This document shows positions 14,903 to 23,519 of a stretch of 64,000 nt of DNA, in pieces. The notes under the pieces were generated by a model. The model was given only the letters and a program-made list of their open reading frames with translations, did not search any database and was not told the origin of the DNA. Position 1 is the first letter of the stretch; the number at the start of each line of letters is the position of its first letter. The DNA is from Streptomyces seoulensis (GTDB taxonomy: Bacteria > Actinomycetota > Actinomycetes > Streptomycetales > Streptomycetaceae). The stretch spans positions 4,122,853-4,186,852 of the forward strand of contig CP054936.1 in the NCBI GenBank assembly GCA_013364255.1, given 5' to 3'. A program made the position numbers and the translations under genes.

Positions 14903-17900
14903 GTGACCGAGGCGAAGAAGCTGGGGCAGCCAGTGGCCGGGGTGTACGAGAAGCTGGTCACCGAAGATGTGCGCGATGAGCTGGGGCAGCTCGCGGCCAT
15001 CGGGTGGAAGGCCGTCGACGCTGAGGTCAGCGCAGAATCCACACCGCACGTGCTCGCCCGGCACATCGCTGAGGTGGTCGCCCATCGGCTCAAGCAGATG
15101 CCGTCCGAGCAGCAGGTGCCGTTTGCCAACCAGATCCTTGAAGCCCTGGGCGCACACCCGGCCGATCTCGACAACGTCGAACCGATAAGCAAGCTCGTCG
15201 AGGGCCCGCGGCAGTTGCTCGCATTGGCCGAGCAGGAAGCACCCGGGGTATACGCGGTCCGCCCGCTCACCCCGTTGTCCGAGACCTCCCTCCTCACCAA
15301 CTCGCCGGAAGACCTCAGCCTGGGTGCGGAACTGCGTGCGGAGCTCGCCACCGCAGACCGCATCGACCTGATCTGCGCGTTCGTGAAGTGGTACGGCATC
15401 CGGGTACTGGAGGACGCTCTGCGGGCCGCGAAAGAGCGGCAGGTAGAGATCCGGATCATCACGACGACGTACATGGGCGCCACCGAACGGCACGCACTGG
15501 ACCGTCTGGTGCGTGACTTTGGCGCCACCGTCAAGGTCAACTACGAGACCCGCTCCACTCGGCTGCATGCGAAGGCCTGGCTCTTTAGACGCAACTCGGG
15601 CTTCGACACCGCCTACGTCGGCAGCTCCAACCTCTCCAGGGCCGCGCTGCTCGACGGTCTGGAGTGGAATGTGCGCTTGTCCTCCGTGGCCACGCCCGCC
15701 GTCCTGGAGAAGTTCGAGGCGACGTTCGACACGTACTGGAACGACATCGCCTTCGAGACCTACGACCCGGATCTGCACGGCGAACGCCTCGATGAGGCGC
15801 TGGCTCAGGCAAGCGGCACCGGATCTCCCAATGACCTGAAGCTCAGCTTGTCCGGTCTGGAGGTGCGCCCCTTCCCCCACCAACAGGACATGCTGGAACG
15901 GCTGCGCATCGAGCGGGAGATCCGCGGTCGCAACCGGAACCTGCTGGTTGCGGCCACCGGAACGGGCAAGACCGTCATGGCGGCGCTCGACTACCGCGCC
16001 ATGTGCCGTACGTCCGACACCGGCCGGCCGCGGCTGCTGTTCGTGGCCCACCGCAAGGAGATCCTTAAGCAGTCGCTGCGGACCTATCGTGAGGTTCTGG
16101 ACGACGCCTCTTTCGGTGAGTTGCTGCACGCGGGTCAAGACCCTCGCGAGTGGAACCACGTCTTCGCCAGCGTTCAGTCCCTCAATGTGCGGCGCTTGGA
16201 GCAATTGGCCTCCGACCACTTCGACGTCATCGTCATCGACGAGTTTCACCATGCCACGGCCTCCACATATCGCCGCGTCATCGACCATTTCACGCCGAAG
16301 GAACTGCTGGGGCTGACCGCGACTCCCGAGCGAATGGACGGACTCAACGTCCAGGATGAGTTCTTTGATGGCCGTATCGCCGCCGAGATGCGGCTGTGGG
16401 AGGCCCTGGAGAACGAACTGCTGAGCCCTTTCCACTATTTCGGCATTCCGGACGGCACGAACCTGACCAACCTCGGCTGGCAGAAGGGCACCTACGCCGA
16501 CCAGGAGTTGGGCAACCTCTACACGGGCAACGAAGCACGCGCCCGCATCGTGGTGAAGCAGATCCGGGACAAGGTCTCCGCCCCTGGCGCCATGCGCGCG
16601 TTGGGCTTCTGCGTCACCAAGGCACACGCCCATTTCATGGCGGACTTCTTCCGCAAGGTGGGCTTCCACGCCGTGGCGCTGGACAGCGACTCACCCGCTG
16701 ACGTGCGTGCGCAGGCACTGACCGACCTACGGGTCGGAACGCTCCAGGTGATCTTCTCCGTCGACCTGTTCAACGAGGGGCTCGACATCCCGGACGTCGA
16801 CACCCTGCTCCTCCTGCGCCCCACCAACAGCGCCACGGTCTTCCTCCAGCAACTGGGACGCGGGCTGCGCCGTACCGACACGAAGCCGGTGCTGACGGTG
16901 CTCGACTTCATCGGGCAGCACCGTGCGGAATTCCGCTTCGAGGAGCAGTTCCGCGCGCTGACGAACCTGTCGCGGAACCGGCTCGTCGATCACATCGAGC
17001 GGGACTTCCCGCAGTTGCCGTCCGGCTGCCAGATCATCCTTGAAGGAAAGTCCAAGGACCTCGTACTCGACAACATCAAGACACAACTGGGCGCCACGAT
17101 CAAGACGCTGGTCAGCGAGGTCAAGTCGTACAGCACCCCTCGCCTCGCCGAGTACCTGCGCGAAAGTCGACGGGAAATCAAGGAGCTCTACAAGAGTGAT
17201 AACTCCTGGACGACAATTCTGCGCCGGGCCGGGCTGCTCGAAGGGGCCGCACCGTCGGGTGAAGCAAGGCTACTCAAGCGCGCCCATGCCTTCCTGCACG
17301 TGGACGACCCGGAGCGTGCCCAGACCTACCTGCGCCTTCTCGCAGACGACGCTCCCGTCTACGACGAGTTGGGCGCCACCGATCAGGTGTATGCACGCAT
17401 GTTGTTCTTCAACCTCTGGGATAACGCCGGGGGCTTCTCCAGTTTCCGGGAAGGCCTTGAATCGCTGCGCTCTCAGCAGGCGGTTCGCGACGAGTTGCGG
17501 CAGTTGCTCTCCTACGTCATCGAACGGGCCGACCACTTCCCCATCCCGCTGACCGGCCCCCTCAGCCATGTGCCGCTGAAGGTCCACAGCACTTACAACC
17601 GCTCCGAGATCCTCGCCGCGCTCGGTGTAGCCCGTTTCGGCGGTCAGATGCCCCGCTCGTTCGCACAGGGTGTGCAGTGGGTGGAAGAACTGCAAACCGA
17701 TGCACTCCTCATCACGCAGGAGAAGAACGAGAAGGACTTTTCTCCCACCGTCCGGTACCGGGACTTTGCGTTGAGCCCGACCCTCTACCACTGGGAATCG
17801 CAGAACGCGACGGCCGCCGACTCCCGCACCGGAACGCGCTACCAGCACCACGTCCAGCGCGGAAGTCACGTCCTGCTGTTCATGCGGCGCTACCCGAACA

Positions 17901-18046
17901 CCGACATAAATAAGCGCCAGCCGTGGATGCTCCTCGGCCCGGCCTTCTACGACGACCACACCGGGAGCAAGCCAATGGCCATCACCTGGCGTCTGGAGCA
18001 CGCGCTCCCGGCGGACGTATGGACGTACTCGGCCAAGGCGAGCTGA
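14903..18046 (+). CDS. PLD nuclease-SF2 helicase-DUF3427 protein
   Basis: 1047 aa. GTG 14903 follows GAGGGGGG. Domains in order are as follows. An N-terminal helical region (1-130) comes first. A phospholipase-D-like nuclease follows with H222-x-K (LHAKAWLF) and the YVGSSNLSRAAL Asn/Ser motif. Next is a superfamily-2 helicase core: Walker A ATGTGKT (about 351-357), motif II DEFH (446-449), LLGLTATPERMDG, and motif VI QQLGRGLRR (649-657). A DUF3427-type C-terminal domain (about 720-1040) ends the protein. PLD-helicase-DUF3427 proteins are scattered, often in defence or mobile regions; direct activity data are not known to me. Codon use is less GC-biased than the flanking core genes. Confidence 0.85.
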   Translation: MTEAKKLGQPVAGVYEKLVTEDVRDELGQLAAIGWKAVDAEVSAESTPHVLARHIAEVVAHRLKQMPSEQQVPFANQILEALGAHPADLDNVEPISKLVEGPRQLLALAEQEAPGVYAVRPLTPLSETSLLTNSPEDLSLGAELRAELATADRIDLICAFVKWYGIRVLEDALRAAKERQVEIRIITTTYMGATERHALDRLVRDFGATVKVNYETRSTRLHAKAWLFRRNSGFDTAYVGSSNLSRAALLDGLEWNVRLSSVATPAVLEKFEATFDTYWNDIAFETYDPDLHGERLDEALAQASGTGSPNDLKLSLSGLEVRPFPHQQDMLERLRIEREIRGRNRNLLVAATGTGKTVMAALDYRAMCRTSDTGRPRLLFVAHRKEILKQSLRTYREVLDDASFGELLHAGQDPREWNHVFASVQSLNVRRLEQLASDHFDVIVIDEFHHATASTYRRVIDHFTPKELLGLTATPERMDGLNVQDEFFDGRIAAEMRLWEALENELLSPFHYFGIPDGTNLTNLGWQKGTYADQELGNLYTGNEARARIVVKQIRDKVSAPGAMRALGFCVTKAHAHFMADFFRKVGFHAVALDSDSPADVRAQALTDLRVGTLQVIFSVDLFNEGLDIPDVDTLLLLRPTNSATVFLQQLGRGLRRTDTKPVLTVLDFIGQHRAEFRFEEQFRALTNLSRNRLVDHIERDFPQLPSGCQIILEGKSKDLVLDNIKTQLGATIKTLVSEVKSYSTPRLAEYLRESRREIKELYKSDNSWTTILRRAGLLEGAAPSGEARLLKRAHAFLHVDDPERAQTYLRLLADDAPVYDELGATDQVYARMLFFNLWDNAGGFSSFREGLESLRSQQAVRDELRQLLSYVIERADHFPIPLTGPLSHVPLKVHSTYNRSEILAALGVARFGGQMPRSFAQGVQWVEELQTDALLITQEKNEKDFSPTVRYRDFALSPTLYHWESQNATAADSRTGTRYQHHVQRGSHVLLFMRRYPNTDINKRQPWMLLGPAFYDDHTGSKPMAITWRLEHALPADVWTYSAKAS

Positions 18047-18079
18047 GCCGGGTGTCGGTTCGGTCAGGGAGCCGTTCGG

Positions 18080-18553
18080 TCAGCCGAACATGCCCGGCTC
18101 GTAGTCGCCCGCCGGCTGCTGGATGGTGACGTTCACGCGGTTGTAGGCGTTGATGAGGGCGATCAGGGAGACGAGGGCGGCGAGTTGGTCCTCGTCGTAG
18201 TGCTTCGCCGCGTTCTCCCAGGCCTCGTCCGTGACGCCGCCCGCCGCGTCGGCGATGCGGGTGCCCTGCTCGGTCAGTTCCAGGGCCGCGCGCTCGGCGT
18301 CCGTGAAGACCTTCGCCTCCCGCCAGGCGGCGACCAGGTGCAGGCGCTGGGCCGTCTCGCCGGCGTGCGCGGCGTCCTTGGTGTGCATGTCGGTGCAGAA
18401 GCCGCAGCCGTTGATCTGGCTGGCGCGGATCTTCACCAGCTCCTGCGTGGCGGCCGGCAGGCCCGAGTCCGTGAGCACCTTGCCCGCCGAGTTGATGTGG
18501 CGCAGGAACTTGGCGGCGACGGCGTTCTGGAAGAAGTTGATACGGGGTTCCAT
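18080..18553 (-). CDS. Carboxymuconolactone decarboxylase / AhpD-like family protein
   Basis: 157 aa. ATG 18553 is preceded by AAGGAG. The AhpD fold is seen in NFFQNAVAAKFLRHINSAGKV, QELVKIRASQ and the active-site G-C50-G-F-C53-T-D-M-H57 motif, which gives the CxxC thiols and catalytic His of alkylhydroperoxidase D-type proteins. The C-terminal half (LVSLIALINAYNRVNVTIQ) completes the helical bundle. A thiol-dependent peroxidase or reductase role is likely; true carboxymuconolactone decarboxylase activity is unlikely because of the CxxC motif. Confidence 0.88.
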   Translation of the reverse strand: MEPRINFFQNAVAAKFLRHINSAGKVLTDSGLPAATQELVKIRASQINGCGFCTDMHTKDAAHAGETAQRLHLVAAWREAKVFTDAERAALELTEQGTRIADAAGGVTDEAWENAAKHYDEDQLAALVSLIALINAYNRVNVTIQQPAGDYEPGMFG

Positions 18554-18564
18554 CGAAGGCTCCT

Positions 18565-18590
18565 TGGTCGTACTGGTCGTACTGGTCGTC
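18565..18590 (-). repeat. Three 9-bp tandem repeats in the ahpD-like 5' leader
   Basis: TGGTCGTAC occurs twice in tandem, followed by TGGTCGTCT, at 18565-18591. The array ends directly at the ribosome site of the downstream minus-strand gene. The effect is unknown; a slippage-prone leader is possible. Confidence 0.6.
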
Positions 18591-18804
18591 TCGGCCGTTC
18601 TGGGCGGCCTGTTCGGTGGTGGTACCGGTACGACGGAGCCCGGCGGGGATGTGTGACAGCGCCGAGGGGGATGTGTAGGTGACCTGCGTCTCATGCGAGC
18701 GCCTTTGGTGGCCGCGGGCCCGCGGGGGTGGCCGTCGGGTGCCGCCCTGTGCGGGTTAGCCTCACTTTGTTCGGCTTCTGTTCGGTCTCTGCGGGAGGCA
18801 AGTG

Positions 18805-19122
18805 ATGGCGAAGGTTCCTACGGCGGTGATCGCCGCGAGCGGGCTCGTCGGCGGGTACGGCGTGGCGCGGCGGACGAAGAAGCGGCAGCTGGGCGGGGCC
18901 GTGCTGGCCGTCGCCGGGGCCGCCGCCGCACAGCAGTGGCGCCGGCAGGCGGGCGGGAAGGCCGCCGGTGCGCTCACCGCCGGCTACGTCGCCGCGTTCG
19001 CCGGGTCGCACCCGCTGGCCAAGAAGGTCGGCGCCTGGCCGTCCGTGTTCGGCGTCGCCGGGGCCGTCGCCCTCGCCTCCTGGGCCGTCGCCGACCGACG
19101 CGGCGCCGACGGCGACCGATGA
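18805..19122 (+). CDS. Small hypothetical membrane protein
   Basis: 105 aa. ATG 18805 follows GGGAGG (18793-18798). The protein is Ala/Gly-rich with a basic segment (ARRTKKRQ) and two or three hydrophobic stretches (GGAVLAVAGAAAAQQW, AAGALTAGYVAAFAGSH, SVFGVAGAVALASWAVA). It probably crosses the membrane and has no recognised domain. It stands alone between the AhpD-like gene and an MFS gene, and ends at a very strong palindromic terminator. Confidence 0.65.
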   Translation: MAKVPTAVIAASGLVGGYGVARRTKKRQLGGAVLAVAGAAAAQQWRRQAGGKAAGALTAGYVAAFAGSHPLAKKVGAWPSVFGVAGAVALASWAVADRRGADGDR

Positions 19123-19130
19123 CCGGCGAT

Positions 19131-19184
19131 GACCGGGGCGTGGTGTACGGACTCCCGCGGGAGTCCGTACACCACGCCCCGGTC
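19131..19184. terminator. 54-bp perfect palindrome, bidirectional terminator
   Basis: 27-bp arms (19131-19157 and 19158-19184) are perfectly complementary with no spacer, centred on CCCGCGGG. The palindrome sits between convergent genes and can form an identical hairpin on either transcript. Confidence 0.8.
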
Positions 19185-19206
19185 CTTTACGCACCGCCCC
19201 TGACGG

Positions 19207-20700
19207 CTACACCGCGCTGGACGACGGCGGTGTGACGCCCGTCTTTCCCGTCACCGCCGTGAGCGGTGCGGCGATGTCCTCCAGCGAGCGGCGTTCCGCG
19301 TTGACCGCGAGGAACGCGGCCACCAGTCCCGCCGCGCACATCAGGGCCGCGCCGATCTGGAAGGCGAGGACCGTGTCGCCGACCTTGCCGGTGCCGGTGA
19401 GGTCGGCGAAGAGCATCGGGCCGCTGATGCCGCCGGCCGCGGTGCCCAGGGCGTAGAAGAAGGCGATCGACATCGCCCTGGTCTCCATCGGGAAGATCTC
19501 CGAGACCGTCAGGTACGCGCTGGACGCGCCCGCCGAGGCGAAGAACAGCACCGCGCACCAGCACGCCGTCAGCGTCGTCGCGTTCAGCGAGCCACGGTCG
19601 AACAGCCAGGCCGTGCCGAAGAGCAGCAGGCCGGAGAGCAGATACGTGGACGAGATCATCACCCGGCGGCCCACCGTGTCGAACAGCTTGCCCAGCAGCA
19701 GCGGGCCCAGGAAGTTGCCGACCGCGATCACGGCGAAGTAGTAGCCGGTGTGGCCGGAGGGCACGTCGAAGAACTTGGTCAGGATCGCGCCGAAGCCGAA
19801 GGTGATGGCGTTGTAGAGGAAGGCCTGGCCGATGAAGAGGGAGAAGCCGAGCACCGCGCGCTTGCGGTACTTGGAGAAGACGGTGCGGCCGATCTCCAGG
19901 AAGGAGACGCTGCCGCGCTGGTGGATGGTCAGCTCGCCGTGCGGCTCGGGCAGCGGCTCGCCCTGCTCCCGCTCGATCTCACGTTCGATGCCGGAGACCA
20001 CTTCCTCGGCCTCTTGCTCCCGGCCGTGGATCAGCAGCCACCGCGGGCTCTCCGGGACGTGCCGGCGCACCAGCAGGATCACCAGCGCGAGGACGGTGCC
20101 GAGCGCGAACGTCAGCCGCCAGCCCACGTCCGCGGCCAGGAAGTCGGTGTTCAGCGCGAGGATCGACAGCAGCGAACCGCCGACCGCGCCCACCCAGAAG
20201 CTGCCGTTGATGATCAGGTCGACCCGGCCGCGGTGCTGCGCCGGGATCAGCTCGTCGATCGCGGAGTTGATCGCCGCGTACTCGCCGCCGATGCCGAAGC
20301 CGGTCAGGAAGCGGAAGAGGAAGAACCACCAGGCGTCGAAGGAGATCGCGGTGAGGGCCGTGGCGGCCAGGTACACCGCCAGCGTGATCATGAACAGCTT
20401 CTTGCGGCCGTAGCGGTCGGTCATCCGGCCCCAGAACAGGGCGCCGACGCAGGCGCCCGCCACGTACAGCGCGGCGGCGACGCCCGTGACCTGCCCGGAG
20501 CTGATCGACAGACCGCTGCCGGGCTCCGACAGCCGGCTGGCGATGTTGCCGACGACCGTGACCTCCAGGCCGTCCAGGATCCACACCGTGCCGAGACCCA
20601 CGACGATCGTCCAGTGCCAGCGCGACCACGGCAGGCGGTCGAGTCTGGCGGGAATGTTCGTGGTCACGGTACGGCCGGTAGCGGCCTCAGCAGTGGCCAT
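19207..20700 (-). CDS. MFS transporter, sugar/metabolite:H+ symporter type
   Basis: 497 aa. ATG 20700 has GGAGGGA just upstream. Twelve hydrophobic segments are evident. MFS signatures include GRMTDRYGRKKLF after helix 2, the RFLTGFGIGGEYAAINSAIDELIP helix 4-5 region, VPESPRWLL at the start of the central loop, and DTVGRRVM after helix 8. These match the sugar-porter / metabolite:H+ symporter families. The substrate is not evident. The central cytoplasmic loop is highly charged (EEVVSGIEREIEREQGEP). There is no obvious metabolic partner gene nearby. Confidence 0.87.
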   Translation of the reverse strand: MATAEAATGRTVTTNIPARLDRLPWSRWHWTIVVGLGTVWILDGLEVTVVGNIASRLSEPGSGLSISSGQVTGVAAALYVAGACVGALFWGRMTDRYGRKKLFMITLAVYLAATALTAISFDAWWFFLFRFLTGFGIGGEYAAINSAIDELIPAQHRGRVDLIINGSFWVGAVGGSLLSILALNTDFLAADVGWRLTFALGTVLALVILLVRRHVPESPRWLLIHGREQEAEEVVSGIEREIEREQGEPLPEPHGELTIHQRGSVSFLEIGRTVFSKYRKRAVLGFSLFIGQAFLYNAITFGFGAILTKFFDVPSGHTGYYFAVIAVGNFLGPLLLGKLFDTVGRRVMISSTYLLSGLLLFGTAWLFDRGSLNATTLTACWCAVLFFASAGASSAYLTVSEIFPMETRAMSIAFFYALGTAAGGISGPMLFADLTGTGKVGDTVLAFQIGAALMCAAGLVAAFLAVNAERRSLEDIAAPLTAVTGKTGVTPPSSSAV

Positions 20701-20777
20701 GGGCTCCCTCCTCGTCGAGCGGAACGCCATGCGAGTGCCCCCGAAGCCGCCGGATCACGCCCGCCCGGCGATCGCCC

Positions 20778-20900
20778 GACGCCCCCGGCAGCCGCCCAGC
20801 ACCCCCAGCAGACGTCCAACGCCCCCAGCAGCCGTCCAACGCCCACCAGCCGCCGCCCAACGCCCCCAGCCGCAGCCCTACGCCCCCAGCAGCCGCGACA
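20778..20900. repeat. 20-21-bp minisatellite at the 3' end of the DUF445 gene
   Basis: Six imperfect units of about 20-21 bp (consensus ACGCCCCCAGCAGCCGTCCA) run from 20778 to about 20900. The last unit contains the final codons and TAG stop (20878-20880) of the minus-strand DUF445 gene. The array appears to have grown from the gene's own 3' end. Confidence 0.7.
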
Positions 20901-22305
20901 CCGTGTAGATCAGCAGTCCGGCCAGCGAGCCCACCACCGTGCCGTTGATCCGGATGAACTGGAGGTCGCGGCCGATGTGAGCCTCGATCTTGCGGGTGGT
21001 GTGCTCGGCGTCCCAGCCCGCCACCGTGTCCGTGATCAGGGAGGTGATCTCCCGGCGGTACGTCGTCACCACGTACACCGCCGCGCCCTCCACCCAGCGG
21101 TCGACCTTGCCCTGCGCCTTGGGGTCCTCGGCCGTCCGGTGGCCCAGCGACAGCAGCGAGGCCCGCACCCGCTGCCGCAGCTCGCTGTGCTCGTCCTCCG
21201 CCGCCGCGACGATCATCGACCGCACCGCCGTCCAGGCGGAGGCGATCAGGTCCTGGACCTCGCCGCGCCCCAGCACCTCGCTCTTGAGCCGCTCGACCCG
21301 CGCCCGCGTGTCGGTGTCGGACTGGAGGTCGGCGGCGAAGTCGGCGAGGAAGCGGTCGAGGGCGCCGCGCGCGGGGTGGCCCGGCATGTCCCGCATCTCG
21401 GTGACGAAGCGCAGCAGCTCCCGGTAGACCCGCTCGCCCACCTTCCGGTCGACGAACCTCGGCGTCCAGCCGGGCGCCCCGCCCTGCACCGCGTCCATCA
21501 CGGAGTCGCCGTGCAGCACCAGCCAGTCGTGCGCGCGGGAGACCACCAGGTCCACCACGCGCCGGTGGCCGCCGTCGGCGACGATCCGCTCCAGCATCTT
21601 GCCGAGGCCCGGCGCGATCTCCTGCACCGCCGCCCGGCGGGTGATCGCCTCGCCGACCACCGCCTGCACGTCGGAGTCCCGCAGCACCGTCAGCGCGCCG
21701 CGCAGCGCCGTGGCCAGCTCCGCCGTCACCCTCTCGGCGTGCTCCGGCCGGGCCAGCCAGGCGCCCAGCCGGCCGCCGATGCCGACCGCGCGCAGCCGCT
21801 GGCGCACGACGTCCTCGGAGAGGAAGTTCTCGCCGACGAACTCGCCCAGCGACACCCCGAGCTGGTCCTTCTTGGTCGGGATGATCGCGGTGTGCGGGAT
21901 GGGCAGGCCGAGCGGATGGCGGAAGAGGGCGGTGACCGCGAACCAGTCGGCCAGCGCGCCCACCATGCCCGCCTCGGCCGCCGCCGCGACATAGCCCGCC
22001 CAGGCACCGGCGCCGCCGTCCTGGGCCACCTTGGCGAGGACGTAGACCACCGCCACGAACAGCAGCAGCCCGGTCGCGGTCAGCTTCATTCGGCGCACCC
22101 CGCGCCGGCGCTCCTCGTCGGCGGGGCTGAACACGTTCATCGCGCGGCGGGCGGCGACGGCGTCCGCCGCGCGCGGGCCGGACTCCGGCGCCGGTACGGC
22201 ACTCGCTCCGGTGCGCCGCCCGGGCCCCGCACTTTGCCCGGCCCCCGCCGGGTCCGGGCCGGGGCCGGAGCCGCGGCCGGGGCCCGCCTGTGTCCTTCGT
22301 TCCAT
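20878..22305 (-). CDS. DUF445 family membrane protein
   Basis: 475 aa from ATG 22305. Starts further upstream (22434) and downstream (22140) are possible; 22305 has a GGTGGAG site, although close. After a Pro/Gly-rich tail, a transmembrane helix (TATGLLLFVAVVYVLAK) is followed by the DUF445 hallmark: AAEAGMVGALADWFAVTALFRHPLGLPIPHTAIIP-type. A long amphipathic helical region with acidic/basic repeats follows, and a second membrane helix closes the C-terminus (VVGSLAGLLIYTVSRLLG). DUF445 proteins are envelope proteins of unknown function. Confidence 0.82.
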   Translation of the reverse strand: MERRTQAGPGRGSGPGPDPAGAGQSAGPGRRTGASAVPAPESGPRAADAVAARRAMNVFSPADEERRRGVRRMKLTATGLLLFVAVVYVLAKVAQDGGAGAWAGYVAAAAEAGMVGALADWFAVTALFRHPLGLPIPHTAIIPTKKDQLGVSLGEFVGENFLSEDVVRQRLRAVGIGGRLGAWLARPEHAERVTAELATALRGALTVLRDSDVQAVVGEAITRRAAVQEIAPGLGKMLERIVADGGHRRVVDLVVSRAHDWLVLHGDSVMDAVQGGAPGWTPRFVDRKVGERVYRELLRFVTEMRDMPGHPARGALDRFLADFAADLQSDTDTRARVERLKSEVLGRGEVQDLIASAWTAVRSMIVAAAEDEHSELRQRVRASLLSLGHRTAEDPKAQGKVDRWVEGAAVYVVTTYRREITSLITDTVAGWDAEHTTRKIEAHIGRDLQFIRINGTVVGSLAGLLIYTVSRLLGA

Positions 22306-22442
22306 CCGCTCCACCCGTTCCGCGTTCCCGCACACGTCCCGCGTACGTCTGCGCCCGATTGTCCCCTCCTGGCCTACGCCCGGAACGGAACAGGAGTTCC
22401 CGACATCACCCGGAAGAGGCACAAGAAGGGACACAAGGTGAC

Positions 22443-22532
22443 ATGAAGCCGGACACGAAGGCGGACACGAGGACAGTCGCGAAGGCAGACACGAAGGCGG
22501 ACAAGGAGGGGGAACGGGAGGAGGAAGCGGAG
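22443..22532 (+). repeat. Short GACACGAAGGCG-type repeats between genes
   Basis: GGACACGAAGGCGGACACGA, GCAGACACGAAGGCGGACAA and AAGCCGGACACGAAGGC-type units (11-12 bp) are packed into 22443-22510. They lie downstream of the DUF1707 stop. No hairpin terminator was identified. Confidence 0.5.
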
Positions 22533-23486
22533 CTAGAAGCGGCGGCCGCGGTCCTCCCAGCGGTCCCGCTGCCGCTCGCGCCGCTCCCGGTGCCGCTCCT
22601 GCCGCTCCTCGCGCCGCTCGCGCTGCTGCTCCAGATGCTCCTCGATGCGCTCGCGGTGCTCCTCGAGGTGGTCCTCAAGGCGTTCGCGGTGCCGCTCCCA
22701 GCGGTCCTCGTGGCGCGCGGCGTGCAGTTCGCGGCGCTCCGCCCTGCGCTCCAGCTTCTCCTGGCGGCGCGCCTCCTTCTGCGCCTGCCGCTCCGCACGG
22801 GTGAGCTTGCGCTCGACCCCGACACCGCCCCAGAACGCGAACCCGGAGACGATCACGCGCGGCGCGCCCGGCGCGCCCGGGACGCCCTCCTCGCGGTGGT
22901 CGAACCCGCCCATGATGCCGATGCCGCGCACGACCACCTCGACGCCGGGCGGCACGATCACGTTCATCCCGCCCATGACCGCCACGCAGTTGATCACGAC
23001 CTCGCGGTCGGCGAAGTTCGCCTCGCGCAGATCGATCTCGCCGCCGCCCCAGAAGGCGAAGCAGTTGAACTGCCGGGGCACCGTCCAGGCGCCCTTGCGC
23101 TGGAACCCGGACATCACCGCGACCGCCCAGGACGACGACCCCTCGCCGCCGGTGATCCGGCTCAGCCAACTCCCGTCCCGCACCGGCTCCTTGTGCAGCG
23201 AGACCGACGGTGCCGAGGGCGCGGCGGGCGCCGCCGCGGTGCCGGCGTCCGGCAGGTCGCGGGTGATCGGCTCCAGGTCGCCGTACGTACGCGCGCTGTA
23301 GGTGGCCTCCAGCCGCTCCTCGAACTCCGCCATGTCCAGGCGTCCTTCGGCGAGCGCGTCCCGCAGGACCTCGGCGACCCGTTCCCGGTCGGCGTCGGAG
23401 GCGCGCAACTGCCGCGCGTCGGGACGCGCGGCCCGCGGCGCCGGCCGCTGCTGGTCGTTTCCCTCGAAGGACACGGCGTCGGTCAT
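22533..23486 (-). CDS. DUF1707 SHOCT-like protein with coiled Arg/Glu-rich tail
   Basis: 317 aa. The DUF1707 domain (RQLRASDADRERVAEVLRDALAEGRLDMAEFEERL) is at residues 25-75. A central LiaF/DUF2154-like beta region follows (SGFQRKGAWTVP, FNCFAFWGGGEIDLREA, VAVMGGMNVIVPPGVEVVVRG, VSGFAFWGGVGV). The last 100 residues are almost entirely Arg, Glu, Gln and His (ERHRERLEDHLEEHRERIEEH) and should form a long single helix or coiled coil. Family members sit at the envelope; the function is not defined. The tail is unusual and is considered in the findings. Confidence 0.82.
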   Translation of the reverse strand: MTDAVSFEGNDQQRPAPRAARPDARQLRASDADRERVAEVLRDALAEGRLDMAEFEERLEATYSARTYGDLEPITRDLPDAGTAAAPAAPSAPSVSLHKEPVRDGSWLSRITGGEGSSSWAVAVMSGFQRKGAWTVPRQFNCFAFWGGGEIDLREANFADREVVINCVAVMGGMNVIVPPGVEVVVRGIGIMGGFDHREEGVPGAPGAPRVIVSGFAFWGGVGVERKLTRAERQAQKEARRQEKLERRAERRELHAARHEDRWERHRERLEDHLEEHRERIEEHLEQQRERREERQERHRERRERQRDRWEDRGRRF

Positions 23487-23519
23487 GTACAGCAGCCTAC
23501 GAGTTCGGCGCGCCGGAGG

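Noticed and set aside
18755..18785. Iron box (IdeR/DmdR1) before the small membrane protein
   Set aside because: Only a TTAGCCT half-site is present; the second half of the TTAGGTTAGSCTAASS dyad is missing.
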